From assembly GCA_963576475.1 (NCBI GenBank), contig OY754972.1, positions 28,455,168-28,519,167 of the forward strand: 64,000 bases of DNA. Direction: 5' to 3'. The position numbers and the translations under genes were made by a program. Under the pieces are notes generated by a model. The model was not told the origin of the DNA. It saw only the letters and a program-made list of their open reading frames with translations, and made no database searches. This stretch comes from Molanna angustata. Lineage: Eukaryota; Arthropoda; Insecta; Trichoptera; Molannidae. How positions within the stretch are numbered: position 1 is the stretch's first letter; every line of letters starts with the position of its first letter. This document shows, piece by piece, positions 1-9,938 of this stretch.

Positions 1-1160
1 GTCTTTGTCAAATTATCCATTAATTTGTAGAAAATATCGATGATTTACAACATAATCATTGAAAATTATGAATTTTAATATTTTGTGAGACCGCAATACT
101 TTTACAAGATATCATGGTCTTGCATGTAGAATAATCATATGGCTTTGTTATTCATGTAGCAAAGAAAACATTTTAAACGTATCTTTTTTGTTGTTGTACG
201 ACTAATGCGATAAAAATAATTAGGTATGAACTAAAATGCATTGCCCGCCACTAGTTGGGCTAGGAAGCACTGTAAGTATTTACAAAATAATATTGTATTA
301 TAATTTTATATATTTTCATTGAAAAAAGCCATAAATCTCTCGTACAGTTGTTAAACGCCACAAAGAACTTTAACCATCTTAAGTAACTAAGTAATATTTT
401 AGTAATTCTTGTGCATTGACGTCAAATACGATTATTATTTGTCATTTTGTATATTTACGACGCTGAATAAGTAGGTAGGTACCTGCTATGCTCTTACAGA
501 ATCTTTTGATAACATTGTCATATCACAAGTAGATGCTTAACACTTATATGAACAAGTTACCTGCAATGGAGTGTTGAACAATGAGAAAACGGAATTATAA
601 TCATGCATACTCGTATTATTTGAAAATTAATATTTTTTGACAAAGTATATTTATCAATCACGGCTACACAATAAATTGCAATTGAAAAAACTAAATTGCT
701 TGAAACTTCCAGCTTTTAGAGAGAGAGAGGTGATGCGATGTAACTTCGTCAAAGCATTTAATCTGCTTTTTCTTCTTGTGCTGTTCTTAACGGAGTTTGG
801 CGACCATTTAAATTACAAATATAAACAGCTTTAAATGTGGATTAAAGAAGTGGGTAAAAAAACAGACAAGACACTGATAACACACGCACACCTAAACAAT
901 ATACCTATATAATTATAAGCTGCTTCAGAACAGGTTTTTAACCTAGTGAAGCAGTTTAAATTCCGCATCTATGTAGTTCTTAAGTATCTTTTTTTGTAAA
1001 AATATTGTATTGTTAAACTTTGATGTGTACCTGTATATTATTTCTTATGTTACAAGTAAAATTTAAAAAAAAAAATCATACCATAGTCATCCCGATCTTG
1101 CTCCAACCTATTATTCTATTGAGAAATTGGTTTATTTGTAAACAATCAAAGCATCAGTCC
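1..1160. other. AT-rich intergenic DNA, no gene seen
   Basis: No credible coding region. The only recognisable piece is a block near 768-812 (TTCTTCTTGTGCTGTTCTTA followed by ACGGAGTTTGGCGACCAT) that recurs at 24007-24047, so it is a dispersed repeat. The short open frame over this stretch has no family resemblance and biased AT codons, so I do not treat it as a gene. Confidence 0.6.
768..812 (-). repeat. Dispersed repeat fragment shared with 24 kb
   Basis: About 45 bp closely matching 24007-24047, centred on GGAGTTTGGCGACCAT here and GGAGGTTGGCGACCAT there. Blocks of this kind occur near the 3' ends of insect RTE-type retrotransposons in the opposite orientation, hence the strand given. The link to a family is inference; the shared sequence is seen directly. 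Confidence 0.45.
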
Positions 1161-1164
1161 TTAT

Positions 1165-1312
1165 AAACGAGGTGACGGTGTCTCGCACACATGTCACCTC
1201 TGAACTGCGCCAGAAATATTATTTCAGTTTTGGCTTGTTTACCTGTTTCCCGACATGGAAAAAAAACAATGGTTGCGTATATGCAATTAAAAAAATATTC
1301 TATCTCCTAGGG
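1165..1312 (+). repeat. Dispersed repeat, copy 1 (CCCGACATGG family)
   Basis: Shares CCCGACATGG, an A-run and TTGCGTATATGCAA with 18215-18340 (same strand), and the reverse complement with 23119-23295. Similarity to the 23-kb copy also covers a preceding block with ACACATGTCACC and AAATATTATTT. It begins with a small hairpin, GAGGTGAC/GTCACCTC. No coding content; family unknown. Confidence 0.5.
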
Positions 1313-1374
1313 CATTTCTGAAAACGAATCCCGAGTACTTGAACAACCTGGGCGAAAGTACTTATACATCCTGG

Positions 1375-1508
1375 GTTTAGATGGGTCGATGGCAGAGCGG
1401 TTAGTAATCCAGTGGTCGCAAGTTCGAATCCTGCCACGACCGATTTCGTTCACCTATAACATTTATGCTTATTTTAGGGAACGTAGGAAGATGTATATGT
1501 ACTTGTTT
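1375..1508 (+). mobile_element. tRNA-derived SINE, copy 1
   Basis: The head looks like a degenerate tRNA. It has an A-box-like TGGCAGAGCGG and a B-box-like AGTTCGAATCC, with outer GGTCG and CGACC able to pair as an acceptor stem. The tail (1459-1508) includes ATTTATGCTTATTTTAGGGA and TGTATATGTACTTG. The reverse complement of both head start and tail is present at 21005-21084, which shows this is a repeated family rather than a tRNA gene. The T-arm stem is imperfect, so a working tRNA is unlikely. Confidence 0.6.
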
Positions 1509-1525
1509 AACAATTATATATTCAT

Positions 1526-1570
1526 TTAAAAACGAGTGGGTTGTGGCCAACGCTAAACTCCTCACTAACA
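1526..1570 (-). repeat. Relic of the terminus of the satellite-bearing element
   Basis: The stretch with ACGAGTGGGTTGTGGCCAAC followed by CTAAACTC is, in reverse complement, almost the same as 46448-46490, at the right end of the large satellite array. A weaker relative is at 3505-3535 (GGGCCGTTTCCAACGCTTTA). The element that carries the satellite therefore probably has other copies nearby without the satellite. Confidence 0.45.
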
Positions 1571-2380
1571 AGTCATTCTATAAAGTATTCAAATTTTGTA
1601 TGGAAAATTTCCAACATTTTCATGAAATGAGTTTTTTAAATTATTTTTTATTTAAATATTTTATTATGAAAACTTGATAACTCTTCAATGCCATTTTATG
1701 AAAGTGATGTGCTTTTTTACGAATTTGAAAACAAAAATTTCAAATTTTAAGTTTCCTGAGCTTGGGGTAACTTTGAAATATTTGACAGTTAAAAAAATTG
1801 AGAAACACTATTCATATATCGTTCAATATCTAATAGGATCTAATCGAGTATTAGATATACATATTTGCAAAATTTGAATAGAATCGAATGAGTACTTTAG
1901 TCTATAATCGATAAAGTAAAAAATGAACACGCCGTACATAGCACACACACACACAGATACATTGTGATGAAACTTTCAGAATACAATCTCAGCATGATAC
2001 TAGTTGATAATCTGCAAAAAAAAATACCCTTAAAAATTGCGAAATCATAACTCCCCACTATATCACCTTGTGTTAGTGAGGAGTAAAAATCCTTGTCTGA
2101 CTCCATTTAGGATTTTTTTAATTTTCAGAAGTGAGGTCATTAAGAACCTATTTTATAGCGATAAGAAATCTTTGATAAAAACATGGTTCTTGTTTAAAAT
2201 TTTTGTTTGTGAAGTATTCGCAAATTGTAACTGACTAGCTTAAGTGTGTAGATAAATCTATGGACGATACAATTCAACAAAACAATAACAAATTAATAAA
2301 AAAATGTGGATATTTTACATCCATACTGCCATTGCCAAACACATAATATCAAATGCAGTTGTTTTATACAGCAAATATAT

Positions 2381-2428
2381 ATTTTATTTTAGGGAATGTA
2401 TGAGGATGTATGTATATGTAGGTACTTG
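2381..2428 (+). repeat. SINE tail fragment
   Basis: ATTTTAGGGAATGTATGAGG followed by ATGTATGTATATGTAGGTACTT resembles the tail of the SINE at 1459-1508. It directly precedes a second tRNA-like head, so the two may form a composite or two adjacent insertions. Confidence 0.4.
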
Positions 2429-2506
2429 ACGACCTTCGTAACTAAGTTGGTTAGGTATCTGACTGCTGAGCCAAAGGTCCCGGGTTCGATTCCCGTTGGA
2501 GACTCA
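2429..2506 (+). mobile_element. tRNA-like SINE head or tRNA pseudogene
   Basis: Contains a strong B box, GGGTTCGATTCCC, inside a CGGG/CCCG T-arm, preceded by TAACTAAGTTGG as a weak A box. The acceptor stem is not convincing and the stretch runs on into AT-rich body sequence, so a SINE head or a tRNA pseudogene is more likely than a functional tRNA. Confidence 0.45.
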
Positions 2507-3900
2507 GTTTTTAATTGTGTTTTCAGTCTGCATCTGTGAGACGATTAATATCGTAAGTCTCCAGAATATGGCAACTTGTTATTGGGTGCGTGTTAAATTA
2601 ATATTTGACATATCACCCGAGAAGTAATATAAAATATGTAAAATAAAAAACATATTCATTCTTAAAAAAAATAGAGCAAACATCATCTTTTGTGTAACGA
2701 TATGTATAGTTACTTAAATTTTAGGTAGGTAGGTGCTTAAAAATATAGGTAGGTACACTAAGTTTATATGAAACACAATTTTTTTTTCATATTTATTAAA
2801 ATTTCAAATTGATCAAGCATCGGTAGGTAATACACAAATACTGAAATTTTCAGAACTCCTACTGGTCGTGAAGTTAGTCAAAAATCAATTGCGAAATTCC
2901 AGTATGGACAGACAGCTGAAGTACCTATAGTAAAAGTGTGTAAAAAAACAATATTAAGATATTTGGAAATCACAATAACCTGATAATATATTTTACCTAC
3001 TTTCATAAGCCTCTTTGATGAATTGTGTTTTACTTTCAAATAATGATATAACTGTTTCAAAACACGACTATTTAATACTTATCACAAATTTGAAATTCAT
3101 ACTTAATACATAAAAATCCGCTTCATTAGCTTATAATATTTTGTGTGTAATTTATTAAATAACGTTATTAATATTATTAACTTATTCTAATTTGCTTAGT
3201 CTAGTAAGATAGATCCATATTGTAAATTTTAATACATATAAATTATTATATATGTTATTATCATAATGAATGGCAGACTTTTTGCATAAATCTTCAATTT
3301 CCGGGATCAATCATCGGGTCAAGATATATAATATAAATATATATAATATGTTTGTATGTGTGTACCTTATAAGATCCTCTCTCCACAAGAAACGAGATAA
3401 CACCTAGATAAATTATTACGATGAAGCTGTGGTCCCGACTAGTCTTGTATCATCACAAGAGAAGGTGAAATATTGCGTAGATAGAGACGTTTTTAATAAA
3501 TACAAATGGGCCGTTTCCAACGCTTTAATCTCAATTTGAAAATCAAGATTTTATTCAATAAAAATGCAACCTTATGAATGGGTATTGAAACTCGCATTTC
3601 ACAGACCATATTCTGTGCATGAATACGAGTGAAGCTATGAAAATATTCCAGATTGAAGATGTGTCATTTTTTTACCCTTCATCACTATGCATTAGTGCTG
3701 AAGAAGGGAAAACGGGAATATATATTTTTGAAACAATATATAAGATTCGTGGCTTTTATTGCTTACCAAAACCAATTTCTCAATAAATAAATGGCGTTAA
3801 AATAAGTTTCATTGTTTTTGATAGATGATGATGATGTTCCTAAGGGTCACGGTAGGTCACGGTATATCAATATATTATATTATAGGGTAATTGTAGAAAT
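2507..3900. other. AT-rich intergenic DNA, no gene seen
   Basis: Low-complexity AT-rich sequence with TATATAATATAAATATATAT around 3325-3350 and a short block at 3505-3535 related to 1526-1570. No open frame with recognisable protein features. Confidence 0.55.
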
Positions 3901-3905
3901 TTTGA

Positions 3906-6900
3906 TTGATTAGGGAAATAAATAAACTGGCATTATATGTAAGTGAACACGAAAACGACTTTTTAAAGAAAAAAATTGAGAGTTGCGAGAAAAATGAAAG
4001 AAAGAATAATATCGTACTCTTCGGTATTTGTGAGACGGAAAACTCACAGACGAAACTAATCGAAATGACAGTCGGAAAGTTAAACCGTGACTTACATTTA
4101 ATGATGACAAATCGGGATATAGACAACATTTTTCGTCTGGGTAGAAAAGTAGAATGTAACAAGCCCAGGCCCATAGTAATCAAGCTCATAAATAGCTGGC
4201 AGAAGTATGAAATAATAATGAACAAAAAGAATATCACAGACGCATACATCACGGAAGACTACACGAGGGAGGTGTTGGCTACGAGAAAACAGCTACAAGA
4301 AAAACTAATAGAAGAAAGGAAGAAAGGAAACTATGCTATAATAAAATACGATAAATTAATAATAAGAGAAGGAAACAAAGAGAAACGAAAGAGAGATGTG
4401 TCAGAATCACCAGAGGCTGTGATACAGAGCCGCAAACAAGGTAACTTCATATACAACACCACCATCGGACAAAACCGTATCAACGCTTTCGATTTTATGA
4501 GACGAAGATCAAATTCCTTCTCACGTAACTCCTTGACATCAGAAGAAAGAAAATAGGAAACAGTCATCGGCCACCGCAAAAGAAATACAAAAAAACCTGT
4601 AACTAACTATAACACAATCAAAACATTCCCCAACCCGAGTGGTCGTCGTGGGGAATTAGACCAATACCCTCCAACCCTGGAATATAAATGTAAGAAAAAT
4701 AACAATCTTAAAATATGCACCTATAACGTCAGATCTCTCTCATCAACTGAAAAAATGATAGAACTCAAATATGCCTTCGAAAATATTAAATGTGACATTT
4801 TAGGACTCTCAGAAGTCAGAAAAATAAACTGCAGAATAGAAGAACACAGCAAACATATTTTCTGTTACATGGGAGAGACGAAAGGTTTATATGGAGTTGG
4901 TTTTCTAATTAACAAAATATATAAAAACAATATCACCAATTTCGTGGGAATCTCAGAAAGAGTAGCTTTGCTACAGCTTAAATTTGGAAATCAGGCATTA
5001 TCAATAATTCAAGTTTATGCTCCAATTGAAAATATCAAATGAGAATGAAATAAAAAAGTTTTATAAGGATATAAGAAGAGCCCATAATCTAGTAAATGGT
5101 ATTACATTGGTCATAGGAGATTTCAATGCTAAAATTGGAGAACCCAAAAAGTAGGAAAACCTAACTATGGGTATTTATGGTTATGGCAAAAGAAATGAAA
5201 GAGGAGAAAAAATGATTGAATATGCCTGTGAATTTAAACTCTCTATTATGAATACATTTTTTAAGAAAAAAAATAGTAGAAGATGGACATGGATATCTCC
5301 AGACCAGAAAACAAAAAATGAAATAGACTTTATTCTATGTAATAAGTCAGATTTAATAACAAATATAGAGGTACTGTCATTGACTAATTTTCCATCTGAT
5401 CATAGACCAGTGCGAGCAACACTAGATCTTAATCTTCCCAAAAGAAACAGAAAAAACTTCAAATCATTTCCAAGGCATCCAACATCATCAGAGGAATTAG
5501 AAATTTATATTAAACAGCTACAAACACAGATACCAGTGTTAGAAAGAGAAATAGAACATACGAATAAAGTACAAAACTATTACAATAATCTGGAAAAGGC
5601 TATATACGAAGGATTAAAAACAAAACTAAATAAAAGCAAAGGAAACAAAATACTAAGCGAACAAACAAAAATTCTAATAAAAAGACGATCAGAACTAATA
5701 AGAATCAAACCTAAGAATGAAGAAACAAAAAAAGAACTCCGCAATTTGTTTAAACAAACGCATAAATCAATAAAACAGGACTATAGTAAACACAGAAAAA
5801 TAATAATAGAGAAAAATTTAATCAAATATAGAAGTACCAAAAGGGCTAATAAGGAATTATCTACCCATAAAACATGGATACAGAAACTTGAGAAAGGATT
5901 AGAAGAAACAAAATCTAGAAATGATATTATAGCACATGCAACATCATTCTACAGAGATCTATACAAAACCAATCACAAATACGTAGAAGATGAAACTAAC
6001 ATAGAATCAAGTAATACAGTCAGCGTTAAACAAATAGACGAAGCAGAAGTAAAGACACATATAAAGCAACTTAAGTCTGAAAAAAGCCCAGGACCGGATG
6101 GCATTACTAACGAGGCTATAAAATTAGGAGCTCCTATTCTTACAACTTACTTGACCAGATTATTCAACATGATAATTGACACCGAGATTATTCCTATGCA
6201 ATGGAACAATTCAGACATCATACTTCTATACAAAAAAGGTAACCCTCTTGATATAAAGAATTATAGACCTATTAGTCTAATGGCAAGTACTTACAAACTT
6301 TTTTCATCCATATTATAAGGAAGAATTTCGCATACAATAGATAGTGGGCAACCGATAGAACAAGCTGGTTTTCGTTCAGGCTTCTCAACGACAGACCATA
6401 TACATTCCTTAGAACAAATAATTGAAAAATATAAAGAGTTTAATAAAATGTTATACATAGCTTTTATTGACTACAGCAAAGCTTTCGATAGTATAAGCCA
6501 CAAAGCAATATGGAAAGCATTAAATGCACTCAATATCAACAAAAAATACATAAACTTAATTGAAAATATTTACAAGAACAGTATAAGCAACGTTAAACTT
6601 GAAAAAAGAGGAGACGATATAAAAATTGAAAGAGGTGTTAGACAGGGGGACCCTTTATCACCTAAATTATTTATCGCCGTGCTAGAGGATATTTTTAGAG
6701 GCCTAAACTGGAAGAATAAGGGCATTTACATTAAAGACAAATTTTTGAGCCATCTCAGATTTGCGGATGATATTGTCATCTTCAACGAAAACCCAAGAGC
6801 ATTAGAAACTATGCTGAATGAATTAAACCAAGCAAGTATGGGAGTAGGATTAGAAATGAACGCGAATAAGACAAAAATAATGACAAATGGATACAAAAAA

Positions 6901-7518
6901 CAGATAAATATAGATACTCAGAGAATTGACTTCGTCGATGAATACATTTACCTCGGGAAACTTGTATCTTTCAAAAACACTAGAAAAGAAGAATAAATAA
7001 ATAGACGAGTGAATATAGCATGGAAAAAGTTTTGGGCGCAGAAAGAAATACTAAAAGGAGACTTCAATTCCGAAATGAAAAAAATAGTAATGGAGACCTG
7101 TATTAATCCCAGTTTGTTGTATGCATGCCAAACTTGGACTTTTACAAACAAGATAAAAACAGCAATTAGATCATGTCAAAGAGCAATGGAAAGAAGCATG
7201 TTAAAACTGCGGAAAATACATAAGATTAAAAGTGAAACTATTAGGAAAAAGACAAAATTAACAGATGCGCTAAAACAAGCTTTAAAATTCAAGTGGCAAT
7301 GGGCTGGACACTTATCGCGTTTCACGGATGATAGATGGACTTTTCAAACCACGATATGAGCGGGACCCAAAGGAAAAAGGAATGTTGGCAGGCCGTACAA
7401 AAGGTGGATCGATGATATAATAACAACAGGGGGAACGGACTGGAAAGAAAAGGGCAAAGATAGAACTATATGGAAACTATTGGAGGAGGCCTTTACCCAA
7501 GAGGGATCCATTTTATGA
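3906..7518 (+). pseudogene. RTE polyprotein (ORF1-like + APE endonuclease + RT), broken
   Basis: The order is a coiled-coil/RRM-like ORF1 domain (3906-4556, with NNIVLFGI and DIDNIFRLGRK), an endonuclease (ICTYNVRSLSS near 4716, LGLSEVR, IGDFNAKIGE near 5118, SDHRPVRATL near 5395), and RT (SPGPDGI, NYRPISL, IDYSKAFDS near 6463, RGVRQGDPLSP near 6634, FADDIVIF near 6760). The C-terminus has GRPYKRWIDD and LLEEAF and ends with TGA at 7516-7518. Frame 3 is open from ORF1 straight into the endonuclease apart from TAG 4554-4556, so the parent had one polyprotein. Other breaks are a frameshift near 5035-5042 and stops at 5152 (TAG), 6316 (TAA), 6994 (TAA) and 7357 (TGA). The family copies RNA into DNA by target-primed reverse transcription. 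This copy cannot make a full protein. Confidence 0.85.
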
Positions 7519-7700
7519 AAAATATACATATATACATACAAATAAGAAAGTAGAAATAAGTTTAAAAACTGTATGTACATGAATTTACATAACTAACTAC
7601 TAATTAAAAAAAAATACTTAATTAAATAAAACTTATGTATTATGCTCAAAAAAAAATATATTGTAATAGAAATGGAATAATAAAAGGCTTAATTATTATT
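3906..7700 (+). mobile_element. RTE-clade non-LTR retrotransposon, degenerate
   Basis: A nearly complete but dead element. It carries an ORF1-like RNA-binding domain, an APE-type endonuclease and a reverse transcriptase in one original reading frame, and ends with AATAAAAGGCTTAA followed by an ATT microsatellite (about 7670-7712), the short tandem tail expected of RTE elements. The 5' end is probably truncated: the frame opens just after a TGA at 3903-3905 without a start codon. A TIR element begins right next to its tail. No target-site duplication was identified. Confidence 0.8.
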
Positions 7701-7725
7701 ATTATTAATATTATATGTAAGTGTA

Positions 7726-8503
7726 AAGTCTGATTTTTTTTAAAGTGCCAATTCTATACATAAACAAAAAAAATGCATAGTATTTACGCATGTAAATGTA
7801 TTAGTAGACTCGTGGTTGCTGATTGGTTTACACCATTTGGTGTCCTTAACAACAAACATCAACAAACCCGACAGTACGTATCTATCTCTCGAAGTGAGCG
7901 CACGTTTGATCTTTTATGGTGACCATGTGTTCTAAATTAAGAATTTCATTTTTTATTTCTAACTTATGTATTTTATTTTTTGTTTAATATCGATATATAA
8001 TTATTATTATAAACATGTGTTATCACCGTCTTAGTATAGAATAAGTGTCCATTATTTATTTGTATTAGTTACATAGATATATTATTTATGTATGTGTGTT
8101 TGCCTCAATGAACTATTATGTAAATATTTTGTAAAATATAATTTATTATTTTGTAAAATAATATGTGACTGTTTATTATTATAAGGATTAATTACTTCAT
8201 ACATAATGTATTATTTTATTTTCCTAATAAAAAGTATCAAATAAATATTTTGTTTAAATATTACTTTCCCAGGCGATGCCCATTAACATTTGCAGAAAAT
8301 ACCTAATAATATAGACCCATTAAAGCCGCATGGTACCGGGAGTAAGAATAGGTATGAAAAGATTTGAAGGTTTTGAAGATATATGCATGTGAAAGTTACA
8401 ACCGTTTTATTTCATGAAATGATAAAAAAAAATCCCATAATATTTTTTTCTTTTACACCATGGTCACTCTATGAGCTTTGGCACTCTTAAAAAAATCAGA
8501 CTT
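7726..8503. mobile_element. 778-bp TIR element (MITE or mariner-like remnant)
   Basis: The left end AAGTCTGATTTTTTTT continuing AAAGTGCCA (7726-7750) is matched by the reverse complement of the right end (8479-8503), about 25 bp with two mismatches. Both ends are flanked by TA (7724-7725 and 8504-8505), the target duplication expected of Tc1/mariner-type insertions. A second internal inverted pair is TGGTGACCATG (about 7917) and CCATGGTCACTC (about 8458). There is no transposase frame inside, so it is a non-autonomous element. It sits against the tail of the RTE copy. Confidence 0.6.
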
Positions 8504-8527
8504 TACATTGCACACGCTTTAAAGTGA

Positions 8528-8590
8528 TCACGTAAACCAGCCGATGACAGGTTGTAAGCCCTGTAGATGCCTGATTTCCTGGTTCTGCTG
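8528..8590 (-). repeat. Conserved dispersed block, copy 1
   Basis: Contains TCACGTAAACCAGCCGATGA, TAAGCCCTGTAG and TCCTGG, matching 23477-23540 at roughly 80%. On the minus strand both copies can be read in one frame as YRAY-(N/D)-(L/F)-SSAGLRD, the only conserved peptide-like signal outside transposon ORFs. There is not enough context to say whether it was coding. It may be part of an unknown transposon. Confidence 0.45.
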
Positions 8591-8873
8591 TAAAAAGGTT
8601 TGCGATAAAGCGCCAACTTTGCACTGATAACATAACTCAAAATTCCACCCTCTACTGTATACATATATGTATGTGTCACCATAATGGTTGCAATGGTTCT
8701 GTGATAAATTTTGGTTCTATACTTCATGGTTTTTGTGTAAATTCATCAAAACTGGAGGTTTCTTATATCCTATTGTTTTGACATCTGTTTTAATTTATTC
8801 CTACCTACTGACAGTACTACACAAATACAAGTACATTTTCAATACTAGCTGTCAAATTGAAATAATCTGAAAG

Positions 8874-9695
8874 ATGAGTAAAAGGATTGCAGCCTAATCA
8901 GGCAGCGACTCTCCTATGAATATAACGGATATGCGAAACATGATAACTAGTGCAGTGAAGGAAGGGAATAAAGAGATCATCATGGAAATTAACGATATCA
9001 AAGGAACTCTACAAGAAATGAGTGATAAATATAATAGTTTTCATGCAGATCTCTTGGCCGCTAAGCAGAGGATTGTTGAGCAGGAAAACCAAATATCTCA
9101 ATTGGATGGTTCAAATCAGGAATTGAGTGAAAAAATTATGACTTTGGAGTCGAAGATGGATTCTGAACTTGCTGAATTGAAAATTTATGTTGATAAACTG
9201 GAAACTTGTAACAATAATCAACAACAATCTCTTTTGACTTGTAATTTGGAGATCTTTGGAATACCAAATGACAAAAATTTGAATCTTAATAAGGAGGTCA
9301 TTGATATAGCTGCCTCAGTTGGATGTGGACTTGTAAATGATGATTTAATGTTTGTTACTCGCAAGAAATCGGCTAATCCACAGAGACCGGGCAGTGTTAT
9401 TCTGAGACTAAAGGACAAAGGGAAGAGGGACGTATTTCTGGCAGCGGTAAAAAAACACAAAGGAATTCCATCGAGACCAAAAGATGTATCTGGTAACAGA
9501 GGAAGAGTCTATGTGAACGAACATTTAACTTGGAAAAATAAACAGATTCTTCATGCTACAAAAGTGTTCAGAAAGGAAAGTGGATACGATTTTTTATGGG
9601 TCAGAGATGGGAAAATCTTTCTGAGAAAGAATCAATTTTCCGGCCCCATAGAAATCACAAGCATAAGGAAGCTGCAAACATTGACTCAAGATTAA
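8874..9695 (+). pseudogene. LINE ORF1 protein (coiled coil + FP/Transposase_22-like), nonsense at codon 8
   Basis: The frame from ATG 8874 reads seven codons, meets TAA at 8895-8897, then is open to the stop at 9693-9695. A downstream ATG at 8916 would give 259 residues. The N-terminal half is heptad-rich coiled coil (about residues 25-105 of the 8916 form). The second half has NLEIFGIP, VTRK, RPGSVILRLK and RVYVNEHLT, typical of the RNA-binding ORF1 family shared by insect LINEs and related to the baculovirus FP-type fold. ORF1 proteins bind the element RNA. The stop looks like CAA to TAA. Whether the ATG at 8916 restores function is not known. Confidence 0.7.
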
Positions 9696-9938
9696 TTTTA
9701 TCGGCTTACCTTTTTAATTTCATGACTTTTTTTGCTATAGCTTATTACATATTTTATTTTCCTCTGTTCTTTTATTTTATCAGCTTATTTGGTTTATGTG
9801 AAAAAGTACATTTGAGCATATACTCTATTTTACTCTTACTGTTTATAGTGGCAATTCCTGCTTTACCTTATCATTTAATTATGTGGTCTATTAAACTGGT
9901 TTTATTTGGTTATTGGCGCGGGCGCTGAGCGGATTACG
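9696..9938 (+). other. Spacer between LINE ORF1 and ORF2
   Basis: 243 bp, very T-rich. ORF2 is open from 9879, after TAA 9876-9878, but its first ATG is at 9939, just before the endonuclease motif FYQNVRG. There is no frame overlap between ORF1 and ORF2, so translation of ORF2 would need reinitiation or an internal start. Confidence 0.5.

Noticed and set aside
1382..1445. Functional tRNA gene
   Set aside because: A and B boxes are present but the T-arm does not pair well and the sequence continues into a repeated SINE tail found elsewhere.
2429..2506. Functional tRNA gene
   Set aside because: Good B box and T-arm, but no convincing acceptor or D-arm pairing by eye. A tRNA covariance-model scan would decide.
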